The position numbers and the translations under genes were made by a program. This document shows positions 18,123 through 26,299 of a stretch of DNA of 58,704 nt, piece by piece. The notes below the pieces were generated by a model. The model was not told the DNA's origin. It searched no databases and worked only from the letters and a program-made list of their open reading frames with translations. Numbering within the stretch: position 1 is the first letter of the stretch; each line of letters opens with the position of its first letter. Source of the DNA: an uncultured Acidobacteriia bacterium (GTDB taxonomy: Bacteria > Acidobacteriota > Terriglobia > Bryobacterales > Bryobacteraceae); assembly GCA_903881085.1 (NCBI GenBank), contig CAIRSA010000386.1, positions 1 through 58,704 on the forward strand, read 5' to 3'.

Positions 18123-18150
18123 AATATGTTTAAGACGCATGTGATTGAAA

Positions 18151-18714
18151 ATGATCATTGGCTACGCGCGCACTTCCACCGTCGATCAAATTGCCGGCTT
18201 TGAAGCACAGTTGAGGGAACTTGCGGCGGCTGGCTGCGAAAAGACATTCCAGGAGCAGGTTTCATCGGTCGCCGAGCGAATTCAACTTAACGCCGCCCTG
18301 GAGTATGTCCGGGAAGGTGACATTTTTGTCGTTGCCAAATTGGACCGGCTCGCCCGCTCGGTCGCGGATCTGATGACAATCCTTCAGACACTGGAGCGCA
18401 AACGTGTTGGTGTGCGGATTCTCAACCTTGGGATGGACACCCAGACGCCTACTGGCAAGCTGATGCTGACGGTATTGGGGGCGGTCGCTCAGTTTGAAAG
18501 GGAAATGATGCTCGAACGGCAACGGGAGGGAATCACGAAGGCGAAGTCAGCAGGCCGGTACAAGGGACGCAAGCCCATCGCTGCGGAGCGGCGGCAAAAT
18601 GTTCTGAAGCTCGCGGCTGAGGGTGCAACCCGTACAAGGATCGCCTCTCAACTTGGCATCGGCGAAGCAACCGTGTATCGGATTCTGGCGATGGATAGAG
18701 ACCGGAAGCCTTAA
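18151..18714 (+). CDS. tnpR: Serine resolvase TnpR
   Basis: A 187-residue resolvase. The catalytic domain opens with IGYARTST, placing the nucleophile at Ser9. It continues through KLDRLARSVADL (the conserved L-D-R-L-x-R) and FEREMMLERQREGI (start of the long E helix). The C-terminal HTH is RTRIASQLGIGEATVYRIL. It resolves transposon cointegrates at res. The ATG at 18151 is preferred over the TTG two codons upstream because family members start M-x-x-G-Y-x-R. Its last codons overlap the right inverted repeat by 5 bp. Intact. Confidence 0.95.
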   Translation: MIIGYARTSTVDQIAGFEAQLRELAAAGCEKTFQEQVSSVAERIQLNAALEYVREGDIFVVAKLDRLARSVADLMTILQTLERKRVGVRILNLGMDTQTPTGKLMLTVLGAVAQFEREMMLERQREGITKAKSAGRYKGRKPIAAERRQNVLKLAAEGATRTRIASQLGIGEATVYRILAMDRDRKP

Positions 18715-18747
18715 CCGGACTTTTCGTTCCATTGTTCCAAAGACCCC
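18710..18747 (-). repeat. Tn3-family inverted repeat, right
   Basis: Reverse complement of the left end, starting GGGGTC when read outward-in. It differs from the left copy only at bases 5 and 6. The downstream gene's open frame begins inside it. Confidence 0.95.
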
Positions 18748-19364
18748 GTTCCCTGCCCTCTGTACCCGTCGAGACTTTCGAGGGGCCGCTCGATTTCCTG
18801 CTCGACGAGGTTCGCCGCCAGAATATCGCGATCGAACAGGTGGCCCTGGCGCCCCTGGTCGCCCGGTATCTCGCCTACATGCGCGCCGCCGCCAGCCACA
18901 ATGTCAATCTCGACATCGAGTGGGTCCACATGGCGGCCACCCTGATCCACGACGAGTTGGTGCAGCTTCTCTCCGCTCACCGCCACCAAGTGGCCAGGGA
19001 TCTCGCTCGCCTTCAATCGGCTGAGGGTGCTCACTTTTGCCGCGAAGCCGAAAAGGTGGCAGAGGTTTCCAATCCTCCCTTTTTAAATGTGTGGGATCTG
19101 ATGCAGCAGGCACGGGAGTTCGCTCGTTGGGCCTACGAACACCGGAAAGACAGGACCATCTGGAGCCAGATGGTTGGCGTCGAACAAGCTGACTCGACCG
19201 TCTCCGGAATGACCGACTATCTACTCGAACAAGTGACACTTGCCGATGGTCAGGAGTTCGATGCGCTTGGTTTACTCTACGCGCAGACGAGTGGACCCCG
19301 CCGCGCTTGCTTGTTTCTGGCGATGCTCGAAATCGCCCGTGATCGGCACGTCGACGTTCTGTAG
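18732..19364 (+). CDS. scpA: ScpA-like kleisin, 5' end replaced by transposon
   Basis: A 210-codon open frame with the ScpA signature near the start (VETFEGPLDFLLDEVRRQNI, then VARYLAYM and MAATLIHDE) and the winged-helix end that binds the SMC head (RACLFLAMLEIARDRH). ScpA bridges SMC ATPase heads in the condensin complex that organises chromosomes. Here the first eight codons lie in or just outside the Tn3 right repeat, and the only in-frame start is a TTG inside that repeat with no ribosome site. The native start has been lost. Expression could only come from read-through of tnpR or an ad hoc start. The linker is shorter than usual. It probably belonged to the plasmid-like block, which has its own parA. 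Confidence 0.7.
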   Translation: MFQRPRSLPSVPVETFEGPLDFLLDEVRRQNIAIEQVALAPLVARYLAYMRAAASHNVNLDIEWVHMAATLIHDELVQLLSAHRHQVARDLARLQSAEGAHFCREAEKVAEVSNPPFLNVWDLMQQAREFARWAYEHRKDRTIWSQMVGVEQADSTVSGMTDYLLEQVTLADGQEFDALGLLYAQTSGPRRACLFLAMLEIARDRHVDVL

Positions 19365-19420
19365 CCCGAACACTTTGGTCCGCTTTTGCTACAAAGGCGG
19401 TGCCTTGAAGAGCGCCAGTA

Positions 19421-19572
19421 GTACGTAAGGCTTTAAGGAGTTAAGTACGTAAAGACACAAGAACTATTGAGAGAACCAGTTCTGGCGTTCTGCGAGAGAA
19501 GAATAGCTGTCCGGTGTTTGGGTGGAACCCTTGCAAAATACATCTTTACGTACAGCAATAAAGATGTAAAGA
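19421..19572. repeat. Centromere-like repeats downstream of the partition genes
   Basis: GTACGTAA-type motifs occur at 19421-19428 and 19445-19456 (GTACGTAAAGAC), inverted at about 19541-19552, and in half form (GTAAAGAC) at 19565-19572. The same motif recurs inverted inside the RHH gene near 19836-19851 and as GTACGTAC...AAAGAC before parA. Short repeats flanking parA and an RHH partner are the usual form of a parS/parC site. Confidence 0.55.
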
Positions 19573-19586
19573 CAGCCAATATCCCG

Positions 19587-19976
19587 TCAGTCGCGCTCGT
19601 CTGTTCCCCATGTCCCCGGCGGAAGGCTGTATCTCCCGGAGTTGAGTTCAGACTCAAGCCCCCGGAGCAGCATGTCAGTCATACTGATGTCGTTATACTG
19701 CGCAGTTCTCTTTAGACGCGTGTGTAGGCTAACGGGAATCTTGGCATTCAGCAGAATGGTACCCTCGCGGCGTGGGATTCTCGCGGCACTCACCACCGCT
19801 GGACTATTCGGCTCGACGGTCGACCCTACAGCGTATGTACTTACGTCTTTACTTCCGGCTGTCTGTACATGTGGACGTGTGACCTTATCGTCGTTATTAC
19901 CACCCATAATTCGCCGTTCCATCGCTTCGGTGGCTTCAATCGGAGCGACTCTCGGCAAACTGGTTTTCAGGTTCAT
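19587..19976 (-). CDS. Ribbon-helix-helix partition protein (ParG/ParB-type partner of ParA)
   Basis: A 129-residue protein. The ATG chosen at 19976 overlaps the parA stop as TAATG, a classic translational coupling. An upstream Met would extend it 10 codons into parA. Residues ~75-115 (ILLNAKIPVSLHTRLKRTAQ and MTDMLLRGLESEL) form a beta strand and two helices of the ribbon-helix-helix fold. The N-terminal 70 residues are flexible and polar, as in ParG and Omega proteins, where this arm stimulates ParA ATPase. It should bind the GTACGTAAAGAC-like repeats around the operon and repress it. Identification rests on fold pattern plus the neighbour. Confidence 0.75.
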   Translation of the reverse strand: MNLKTSLPRVAPIEATEAMERRIMGGNNDDKVTRPHVQTAGSKDVSTYAVGSTVEPNSPAVVSAARIPRREGTILLNAKIPVSLHTRLKRTAQYNDISMTDMLLRGLESELNSGRYSLPPGTWGTDERD

Positions 19977-20686
19977 TAGGCTGCCGCGATCATCTGGCTT
20001 AAGCACTCCAATACCTCCTTTGTCAGCGCTTGAATTTCTTCGCTTGCTTTCGACTTCGGATCATAATCGACAACGACTTTGCCGGCTGACGGAGCTTCGG
20101 CATATGTTTGCCGAGTGCAGATTTCCGTGTCAAGAACCCGGATCTGGATACCCTCGGTGGAAAAGATCTGTTCTGCAGCCGTACGGGCCTCGGCTCCGAG
20201 CCTTGTACGACTAGGCGGCTTGCCGTTGATTACGAGTAGCACCGCTAACTTTTGCTGATTTCGCATAAACGAAACATCCTGCAAGAGTGGCAACATTATG
20301 GCCGACGCTTGGTAGTCCAGGGGAGTTGGGCGAACCGGCATCAAGATAGCATGCGCGAACAACAATGCGGAGCGCGTAATATCACCCTTGCCATCTGGTT
20401 TTGCAGCGGCCCCTGGAGGGCAATCGATGAGGACAATTTCATACCCCGCCTGGAGGATCTGAGGCGGCAGCTCCTTGTGGAGTGTTGGAAAAGGGAAGGA
20501 TTGCACATGGAAGGGAAGGGCACTGTCCTCTCGGTTGTTTCTCCACTGTATGGCACTCCCTTGGGGATCTGCATCAACCAAAAGCACTTTATAGCCATTC
20601 CGAGCTAAACACCCAGCGATATTCATCGAAATCGTTGTCTTGCCGCAACCACCTTTTTGATTCGCAACCGCAATCACGTAGGCCAT
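19976..20686 (-). CDS. parA: ParA-type partition ATPase
   Basis: A 236-residue P-loop ATPase of the plasmid ParA (type Ib-like, no N-terminal HTH) class. The deviant Walker A is ANQKGGCGKTT at residues 8-18. The A' motif is LLVDADPQGSA and the Walker B-like strand is IVLIDCPPG. It forms an ATP-dependent gradient on the nucleoid that positions plasmid copies through the RHH partner and centromere repeats. The partner gene overlaps its stop. A divergent iteron origin and repA lie beyond its start, so partition and replication genes form one backbone. Confidence 0.93.
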   Translation of the reverse strand: MAYVIAVANQKGGCGKTTISMNIAGCLARNGYKVLLVDADPQGSAIQWRNNREDSALPFHVQSFPFPTLHKELPPQILQAGYEIVLIDCPPGAAAKPDGKGDITRSALLFAHAILMPVRPTPLDYQASAIMLPLLQDVSFMRNQQKLAVLLVINGKPPSRTRLGAEARTAAEQIFSTEGIQIRVLDTEICTRQTYAEAPSAGKVVVDYDPKSKASEEIQALTKEVLECLSQMIAAA

Positions 20687-20706
20687 TGTGGACCACTATA
20701 CCATAT

Positions 20707-20750
20707 GTACGTACTTATATAAAGACACCTATACAGAAAGACATACTGGT
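20707..20750. repeat. Partition-site-like motif upstream of parA
   Basis: GTACGTAC at 20707-20714 followed by AAAGAC twice (about 20721-20726 and 20737-20742), just upstream of the parA start on the minus strand. It shares the motif of the repeats beyond the RHH gene and is well placed as an operator. Confidence 0.45.
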
Positions 20751-20888
20751 ACCCTTCTCCGCAGTGCTCCATCACCAGAGCGTATTCAATCGAATCGTGC
20801 AGCAAGAAATCATCCTGGAGCGATTCATGAACACGGTTGCCAACCTCGAGTCGTTCATGTTGCACAGGAATAACGGAGTCCTGAGTCA

Positions 20889-21506
20889 GGTGTAGTTGCG
20901 TGGAAAGATTCATCCTAAATAGCAGATAAGCCCTCTTTCAACTCTATCTTACAGATACTATGGCTTCATCATGAGTGGGAGCTGAAGCGTGGATACCGGT
21001 GTAGTTGCGTGGAAATTTCATTCGCCAATGACTCCGTTCGTGCGTTTGGTGTAGTTTCGTGGAAGCGAATGCTGACCTGTGGAAATCGCTTCTAGCCCGA
21101 CGGACGCATGTGCCGCTACATATGGTGTAGTTCCGTGGAAATCAACGGCGTACACACAACTTCCTCCAAGGCAGCCTGTCGGCATAATATAAGAACCATT
21201 ACATTTAGCGAAGATTTGGTGCACACACGCTAACACCGCGAAAAAGAGTAGACTTTCCACTGCAACAAAGTAAAGAACATTGTCACCAGCGCCCTTATCG
21301 AAAAGAACCGAAACACGCTACACAAGCACAACCAGCGGCAACAAGTACAATCTCTTCAATGGTGTAGGTGCGTGGACAAAATGTGTAGTTGCAAGGAAAA
21401 ACAGTGTAGTATGAAGGAAGCACGGAGACGGTTCGCGGAACAAACGGTGTAGCTCTGAGGACCTCGAAGTGTAGTTCCGTGGTCAATACGGTGTAGTTCC
21501 GTGGAA
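20889..21506 (+). repeat. Iteron array of a plasmid replication origin (10 copies)
   Basis: Ten copies of a 17-bp unit with consensus GGTGTAGTTSCGTGGAA in one orientation. Starts: 20889, 20998, 21048, 21124, 21361, 21382, 21403, 21446, 21468, 21490. The last six fall in two groups of three with 21-bp and 22-bp spacing, that is two helical turns, putting the initiator on one face of DNA. The earlier four are looser and may act in copy control. Copies 6-9 are degenerate; copies 2, 4 and 10 are near perfect. The array lies directly upstream of repA. Confidence 0.93.
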
Positions 21507-21616
21507 CAAAATGCCAGTTAACCTGCTTATTATCATTGTCTTGCAATCGCCTACAGGTTTTTAAATCTGTTTTTAAAGTAAACTTGTAACATAACATCAA
21601 CATACCAAGCTACTTC
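21507..21616. other. AT-rich stretch between iterons and repA
   Basis: About 110 bp with several T- and A-runs between the last iteron and the repA start. It is well placed to be the DNA unwinding element and to hold the repA promoter. No exact DnaA box was seen. Confidence 0.5.
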
Positions 21617-23137
21617 ATGATGACCCCCAATCACCGGTCCGCACCCAATGGTCCAAGCAATGCTGCTGCTGTTGTTGAGAAACTGGAGCCCGTCGATCTC
21701 GTTCGCGTAGAGAAAAGTCTTCATTCACTCGGGTTCTTTGCCTCTACTGCCAACCGCGAAATCTCGCGAACCATTGTACAGATAATTCGGAGACCGGACG
21801 GTCAGCGAATCCAAGCCAAAGCAGTCATCGAAGGAATTCAGAGCCTTGGGCTTCCAACAACGGCAGACCGTGACAAGTACATGGCCTTTATGAAAATTGC
21901 CCTGGATCAACGTGATCAAGAAGGGTCGTTGGCGAACCCAGTACGCTTTACCGGTGCAGAGATGATTAAGATGCTGCGCTTGCGTAAGGGTGGATTCCAC
22001 TACGATGAAATCAACGATTGGTGCAAACGCATGGTTGCCACGACCATCATGTCCGAAGCGTCTGTTTTTTTGGCCGACCGGAAGCATTTTGCCACGGATA
22101 CCTTTCACGTGTTTGATCGCGTCGTCCTTGTGGGAGAACAAATCAACGATGGAGTGAGGTCTGAGTATTATCAAGTCTACCTGTCACAATGGCAACTAAC
22201 GAATCTCAACCAGGGATATATGCTACCTCTGGATTTCAGCGCCTATCTTAAACTCGGCCGGGACATCAGCAAGGCACTCTTTGGACACTTAAGTGTCTGG
22301 TTTTATGCGAGCCGTGGCCAGGCTGTTGAAAAGAGGTATTCCGACCTCTGCCAACTGCTGAACATTCGTGCCTATCCACACCTCTCCAAAGCGCGCGGAG
22401 TACTCGCACCGTCGCTTGATGAATTGATCAATATCGGTTATCTTTCAGATTGGGAATTGACCCGAACGGCGCGCGACACAGACTTTAAGCTGATTCTATC
22501 CCCTGGAACACGGCTCCTTTCTCTTGAGCACTTTGCCAGTGCTGTTAATCCGGAGACGCGCGCCGCACTCGACGCAAAATTGCCCGGATGGGTTCATGAA
22601 CTTGTAGACCGTGGTATTACGGAAAGGAAAGCGCGCCAACTTGCGCTGGATGTTCCCGATTCCCAGCCGGTGATGGACCAAATCGAGTACGCGGATTTCC
22701 TTGTACACCAAGACTCACGAAGCCGCAGAAAGATATCCAACCCCGCGGGCTTTTTCATCTGGGCGATTGAGAGCAATCTGACGATTCCTAATAATTTCGA
22801 GACTTCACGCAAACGGCAACTGCGTGAATCTCAAGAGCAAGCGCAAACCGAAGAACGTTTTCGATCGATGCGATTGGAGAACGAATACGACGAGTTCTGT
22901 CAGGGTGAAGTTCGAAAACGACTTGAGGCCGATTATGACGCTGAGCGGTTGGAAGCGACGATTCGCGAGCAACTAAAGGCGATCCGTCGCGAACAGCCTG
23001 ATTGGTACGAGCGCGTATCCGAACCTATGCGCCGCGAAGTTGCGCTCGGACGGGTTAAGACCATCATCCGCGAAACCATTGAGCTTCCCAGCTTTGAGCG
23101 CTGGAGCAAACTGAATATTCAGCGACTGTTGTTCTGA
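21617..23137 (+). CDS. repA: Plasmid replication initiator (RepA/TrfA-like)
   Basis: A 506-residue protein of the plasmid replication initiator A type. The N-terminal two thirds carry two winged-helix-like halves. Recognisable pieces are FTGAEMIKMLRLRKGGFHYDE, DRVVLVGEQ, YQVYLSQWQLTNLNQGYMLPLDFSAYLKL and KALFGHLSVWFYASRG, followed by YSDLCQLLNIRAY, as in TrfA-like proteins. The C-terminal ~170 residues are helical and charged. It should bind the iterons upstream, melt the AT-rich stretch and recruit DnaA/helicase. The start ATG-ATG lies immediately after the origin. The frame is intact, so replication competence in the integrated state is possible. Confidence 0.85.
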   Translation: MMTPNHRSAPNGPSNAAAVVEKLEPVDLVRVEKSLHSLGFFASTANREISRTIVQIIRRPDGQRIQAKAVIEGIQSLGLPTTADRDKYMAFMKIALDQRDQEGSLANPVRFTGAEMIKMLRLRKGGFHYDEINDWCKRMVATTIMSEASVFLADRKHFATDTFHVFDRVVLVGEQINDGVRSEYYQVYLSQWQLTNLNQGYMLPLDFSAYLKLGRDISKALFGHLSVWFYASRGQAVEKRYSDLCQLLNIRAYPHLSKARGVLAPSLDELINIGYLSDWELTRTARDTDFKLILSPGTRLLSLEHFASAVNPETRAALDAKLPGWVHELVDRGITERKARQLALDVPDSQPVMDQIEYADFLVHQDSRSRRKISNPAGFFIWAIESNLTIPNNFETSRKRQLRESQEQAQTEERFRSMRLENEYDEFCQGEVRKRLEADYDAERLEATIREQLKAIRREQPDWYERVSEPMRREVALGRVKTIIRETIELPSFERWSKLNIQRLLF

Positions 23138-23145
23138 GATCGAAT

Positions 23146-23162
23146 TTCCACAACCCTACACT
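23146..23162 (-). repeat. Inverted iteron-like sequence behind repA
   Basis: The complement of this 17-mer, AGTGTAGGGTTGTGGAA, matches the iteron consensus at 12 of 17 positions and lies 9 bp after the repA stop in opposite orientation. It may be an extra RepA site used in control, or chance. Confidence 0.4.
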
Positions 23163-23561
23163 GATAAGTTTGGCAGCTAGGCTGCAAAGCGACGTCTGAG
23201 GAATTGCAGACTCTCAGCCTTGTGGCCGCGCCGGAGCCAATCAGTTCAGTCCGATGTCACGGCGGGAGGCGGACAGGGCAGGGAAGTGGCCAAGCTATCA
23301 ATACTGCCTGCATCACGCCCCAAAGGCGCACGGAGGGGGAACACACCGACGAGGCCATTTGGGTGATGGAAGAAAGAGCCAAGGCCATGGAGAACGACCA
23401 CGGCATGCATAGTCTCAAATTCTCCCGTGCAAGGATGTTTCTGGTTGCTTGTGTATTATCCGTCACACAATAGACATGGTAAACCTCGATTGAGAAGAAC
23501 GGATGAGATCAAAGCGCCAAACCGCCACAACGGCCCAACCAACAGTGCGGCAGAGCCCTCG
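23163..23561. other. Region without a recognisable gene
   Basis: Several short open frames exist on both strands but none shows a family pattern or a ribosome site. It probably holds degraded plasmid sequence between repA and the antitoxin pseudogene. Confidence 0.4.
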
Positions 23562-24149
23562 ATGAATCGGCGTCCCGCCGAAAATACTCGCCAAGCTCTC
23601 GCGCAGGCATTCTTGAAGCGATCGATGAAGATGCTGGAGCGGGTGAGTTCCTCTACATCCTCGGAAGCCCTCCAGTCTGCCCTGTCCTCTCCCACAGATG
23701 TCGGGGGCGTGGCACCCTTACTGTCGGATCTCGCTCCATTGGGAGTAGATCTTTCCTCCGTGGATCCCTTTACTGAATCAATGGCGCGTTGAGGCGCCAT
23801 AAAACAGGAACTGGTGACCAGCGCCGGGGGTGCCCTTACGGCCATCCAAGTGTCGAATGTTCTAAGCATCACGCGACAAGCGGTAGACAAGCGCCGGAAC
23901 CGGCGAGCATTGTTAGCGATGCCGAACGGAGCCGGAGAATACTTGTATCCGGCTTGCCAGTTTTCTTCGGAAGGCGTAATTCCTGGCATAGAGTGGGTCC
24001 TTCGGACCTTTCAGATTCGCAATCCATGGACTTAACTGCCGGTGTTGCTGGCGCCTGCACCTGGGTTGGAAGGGCTGACGATTCTCGAAGCGCTGAAATC
24101 TGGCGCGATCGAAAAGGCGACCGCCATAGACATCAGCGGGTTTGGCTGA
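23562..24149 (+). pseudogene. DUF2384-type (MbcA/ParS-like) antitoxin-like gene with two in-frame stops
   Basis: One frame runs from the ATG at 23562 to TGA at 24147-24149 and is interrupted by TGA at 23790-23792 and TAA at 24033-24035. Across the stops the product keeps the order of known proteins: an N-terminal helical part, an HTH (LTAIQVSNVLSITRQAVDKR), YLYPACQF...GVIPGIEWVL, and a C-terminal L-x-x-L-E-A-L-K-x-G segment. That end resembles the antitoxin domain paired with RES toxins. No toxin gene follows. Two separate nonsense changes without frameshift argue for a recently silenced gene. Confidence 0.65.
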
Positions 24150-24170
24150 ATGCTCGATGCCGGTTCGTTG

Positions 24171-24410
24171 CCGGTTCGTCATGATGCCAGCGGGAAGCGT
24201 GGCGACAGCGCGCGCCAGGAGCTCGGGTGTCAATTCGCCAACAAGCGTTGGATCATTGGCCCGGTCCATGGTTCCTTCGTGCGGCATGTGTCCCAGCATC
24301 ATGTGCGGGTTTCGCGCGAAGTATTCGTTAATGAAGAACTGCCCTTCTTCGGCTGTTCCGTGGGGCGCGAGATCGCACCACGGGTCACCGGCGTGTATCG
24401 GCGAGTGCAT
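24171..24410 (-). pseudogene. Fragment of a plasmid N6-adenine methylase/helicase-type protein
   Basis: The minus strand encodes FFINEYFARNPHMMLGHM followed by HEGTM and LVGELTPELLARAVATLP. I associate these motifs with very large SNF2/N6-methylase proteins of plasmids and phages, where the [VI]NEYFxxxPxxMLG and LAxAVAxLP elements recur. Only about 65 codons match. Upstream it runs into the tail of the STAS gene, and downstream the frame becomes Arg/Gln-rich. It is a relic of the mobile block and marks its right border within ~50 bp. Confidence 0.6.
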
Positions 24411-24464
24411 ACTCAGGAGAGAAAAGTGCGCATCTAGCGAAACAAGTTCGAATTGAAGAATAGG

Positions 24465-24812
24465 TCAGCTCATCGTTATATGTAGCGCAGGCATCAGCTT
24501 CTGCAGGTTCTTCAATGAGCGCGCGTGCCATGGAATTTTCTCCGAAGCGCGGAATTGCAGATTGATCTGCGACCTGTCCCGGACCTCGATCACAAAACGT
24601 GAAAACATTGTAATTCCAGAGCTGTTCAGAAAATCCAGTTCTGTTACATCAAGCAGGATCATGGGCTGTGGATTGGCCAACGTGCCCTTTAACAAGTTGA
24701 GTATCGACAGGTATTCATCTGTTCCGCTGAGGCGCAATGCGCCTTTAAAAAAGATCGTCGACGAATCTTCATCAAGCCGCACTTCGAATGATTCTCCCTG
24801 GATGGTCTTCAT
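24465..24812 (-). CDS. STAS-domain protein, SiaC-like/slr1659-like switch protein
   Basis: A 115-residue STAS protein. The loop LDFLNSSGITMF (residues 59-70) carries two Ser residues (64, 65) where anti-sigma-factor antagonists are phosphorylated. Its start overlaps the stop of the kinase-like gene as ATGA, so the two are made together. In SiaABCD-type networks the phosphorylatable small protein, when unphosphorylated, activates the diguanylate cyclase; the PP2C protein removes the phosphate and the kinase adds it. By analogy this protein would link the switch to the cyclase of this operon. It is the last gene of the operon. Confidence 0.8.
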   Translation of the reverse strand: MKTIQGESFEVRLDEDSSTIFFKGALRLSGTDEYLSILNLLKGTLANPQPMILLDVTELDFLNSSGITMFSRFVIEVRDRSQINLQFRASEKIPWHARSLKNLQKLMPALHITMS

Positions 24813-25438
24813 GCGGAAACTCCAAGAATGTTCTTCAGTGAAAGCATCGCGCGCGTAGTAACCGTAACGCTATTTGTCTCCGTGGATTCTGAATCAAAAC
24901 ACCAGCCCAGTTCGGCGCCGTAATCGCTCATCATCGTCAGAAGACCGACGCTTGAGGCATCTGATGATTCGAGGCTGGCAGCTTCCAGTTGGTGCATCAT
25001 GAGTTCGCCTGGATCTTCGGTCAGAAGATTATGAATGAAAGCTTTATATTGTTGGGCCTGATCTCTGCCGACGCCGTTACTTGCGCTGATCGTTACGTAA
25101 TCCGTGGATAGCTCCAGACGTATTTGTATCGGTGTATCTATTAGTTTTTCATGATACTTCATGGCGTTCTCCAGTAGTTCGTTCGCTATGTAGGAAACGG
25201 CGTGTTTCACCTCGTCTTGAAGTACCGCCGGTGAAGCGGAATCGTCGCTCCGGGGCAAAAACGTGGTAACGTAATCACTCAGGAAGTCAGCCGAAAACCC
25301 GTTATTCCTCCACCGCGACCGCAAGGGTGCACTCAGCGGAGAGAATACGAGAGTCAGGTATTCACACGGTCCTCTCGACACTCTTGCATGACTGCCCAGC
25401 GTCTGCACTCCGCTCATGGAGTTGTTATCACTAATCAC
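24809..25438 (-). CDS. DUF6272/slr1658-type HATPase-like kinase (SiaB-like)
   Basis: A 209-residue protein from a GTG at 25438 that overlaps the cyclase stop (GTGA) and has GGGGAG just upstream. The track-longer ATG would reach 31 bp into the cyclase gene. The N-box helix of a GHKL ATPase is seen in AVSYIANELLENAMKYHE (E-x-x-x-N), but the later glycine-rich lids are poor, as usual in this family. In the Sia/Hsb systems such proteins phosphorylate the partner STAS-like protein on Ser/Thr. Translational coupling to both neighbours supports a stoichiometric switch complex. Confidence 0.75.
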   Translation of the reverse strand: MISDNNSMSGVQTLGSHARVSRGPCEYLTLVFSPLSAPLRSRWRNNGFSADFLSDYVTTFLPRSDDSASPAVLQDEVKHAVSYIANELLENAMKYHEKLIDTPIQIRLELSTDYVTISASNGVGRDQAQQYKAFIHNLLTEDPGELMMHQLEAASLESSDASSVGLLTMMSDYGAELGWCFDSESTETNSVTVTTRAMLSLKNILGVSA

Positions 25439-26289
25439 ATTGCTCCCCTTTCGCTTCGGGACCATTCGACACGATTCCGTCCTCGATGCTTCGCTAAATA
25501 TAGATTTCTGTCCGCTTCGGAGATCAGTTCCGGCAGATTGCAGATATTTTCCATGCTGGCCGTGCAGGCAACCCCGATGCTGAGTGTGACCCAGTCGCTG
25601 ACGGACGATGCCGCATGAGCGAGCGCGGCCCTCTCAACGGCCAAGCGAGCTCTGTCGGCCACGCGAACGGCTATCGCGCCATCGGTTTCGGGAAGAACGA
25701 TTGCAAACTCCTCACCGCCGTACCTTGCCACGACATCTCCGGAGCGGAAGCATGAACTGATTTTCGATGCAACCATCTTCAGGCAGGAATCGCCGGCCTG
25801 ATGGCCATAGTTGTCGTTGTATAGCTTAAAGTGGTCGACGTCACAGATGAGGAGGGACAGAGGCTTCTTGGTAATGAGATGTCTATCCCACTCCTGTGTC
25901 AGGAATTCGTCAAAGCGTCTACGATTTGCCAATTGTGTGAGGCCATCAATGCGCGCTTTTTCTCCCTCTTCCGCCGACAGATCGCCCTGATCCATCAGTA
26001 TCTGCAACATAATCTCAAGATCGCCTTTTTCTCTGACGATCGCGTCAATCAATTCCCGCAGCTTGTCCTCCGCTGCCTGCCGTTCCCGGACTTCCGCCGT
26101 AAGACTGTTACTTAGCCGGTAGAGATGCTCCTGCTGCAGATCGCCGTGTTCATCAGACGTCTGGAGGGCAATTCTCAGGTCAACAACCTCCTGTTTTAGC
26201 CGATTGATTTCAGCTACGAGCCCGGGGGAATCTACGTATTCCCCGAAGTTCCGCTGCGATTCGATAGTGTCCGATTTTGTCAATTCCAT
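25435..26289 (-). CDS. Diguanylate cyclase with N-terminal coiled coil (SiaD-like)
   Basis: A 284-residue protein. The start ATG at 26289 has AAGGTGA nine bases upstream and lies 10 bp after the phosphatase stop. Residues ~20-110 are a long coiled coil (LVAEINRLKQEVVDLRIAL onward), the part that SiaD uses to bind SiaC. The GGDEF domain follows, with the active-site loop GGEEF at about 191-195 and a product-inhibition I-site RSGD (182-185) five residues before it. The domain should make c-di-GMP in the cytoplasm and be feedback-inhibited. No sensor or membrane segment is present, so activity probably depends on the operon's partner proteins. Confidence 0.9.
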   Translation of the reverse strand: MELTKSDTIESQRNFGEYVDSPGLVAEINRLKQEVVDLRIALQTSDEHGDLQQEHLYRLSNSLTAEVRERQAAEDKLRELIDAIVREKGDLEIMLQILMDQGDLSAEEGEKARIDGLTQLANRRRFDEFLTQEWDRHLITKKPLSLLICDVDHFKLYNDNYGHQAGDSCLKMVASKISSCFRSGDVVARYGGEEFAIVLPETDGAIAVRVADRARLAVERAALAHAASSVSDWVTLSIGVACTASMENICNLPELISEADRNLYLAKHRGRNRVEWSRSERGAM

Positions 26290-26299
26290 ACGGGATTGT

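Larger units (their letters stand above)
14972..18747. mobile_element. Complete Tn3-family transposon, 3776 bp, no cargo
   Basis: Bounded by 38-bp inverted repeats (14972-15009 and 18710-18747) that match at 36 positions. It contains only tnpA and tnpR, divergent around a res-like region. The tnpA stop lies inside the left repeat and the tnpR stop inside the right one, as in compact Tn3 elements. The five bases outside the ends are GTTTA on the left and GTTCC on the right, so there is no intact 5-bp target duplication. One flank has changed since insertion. The right end cuts into a scpA-like gene. Confidence 0.93.

Noticed and set aside
18732..18760. Calling the ScpA-like gene full length from the TTG at 18732
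   Set aside because: That codon lies inside the transposon inverted repeat and has no ribosome site; the gene is better described as 5'-truncated.
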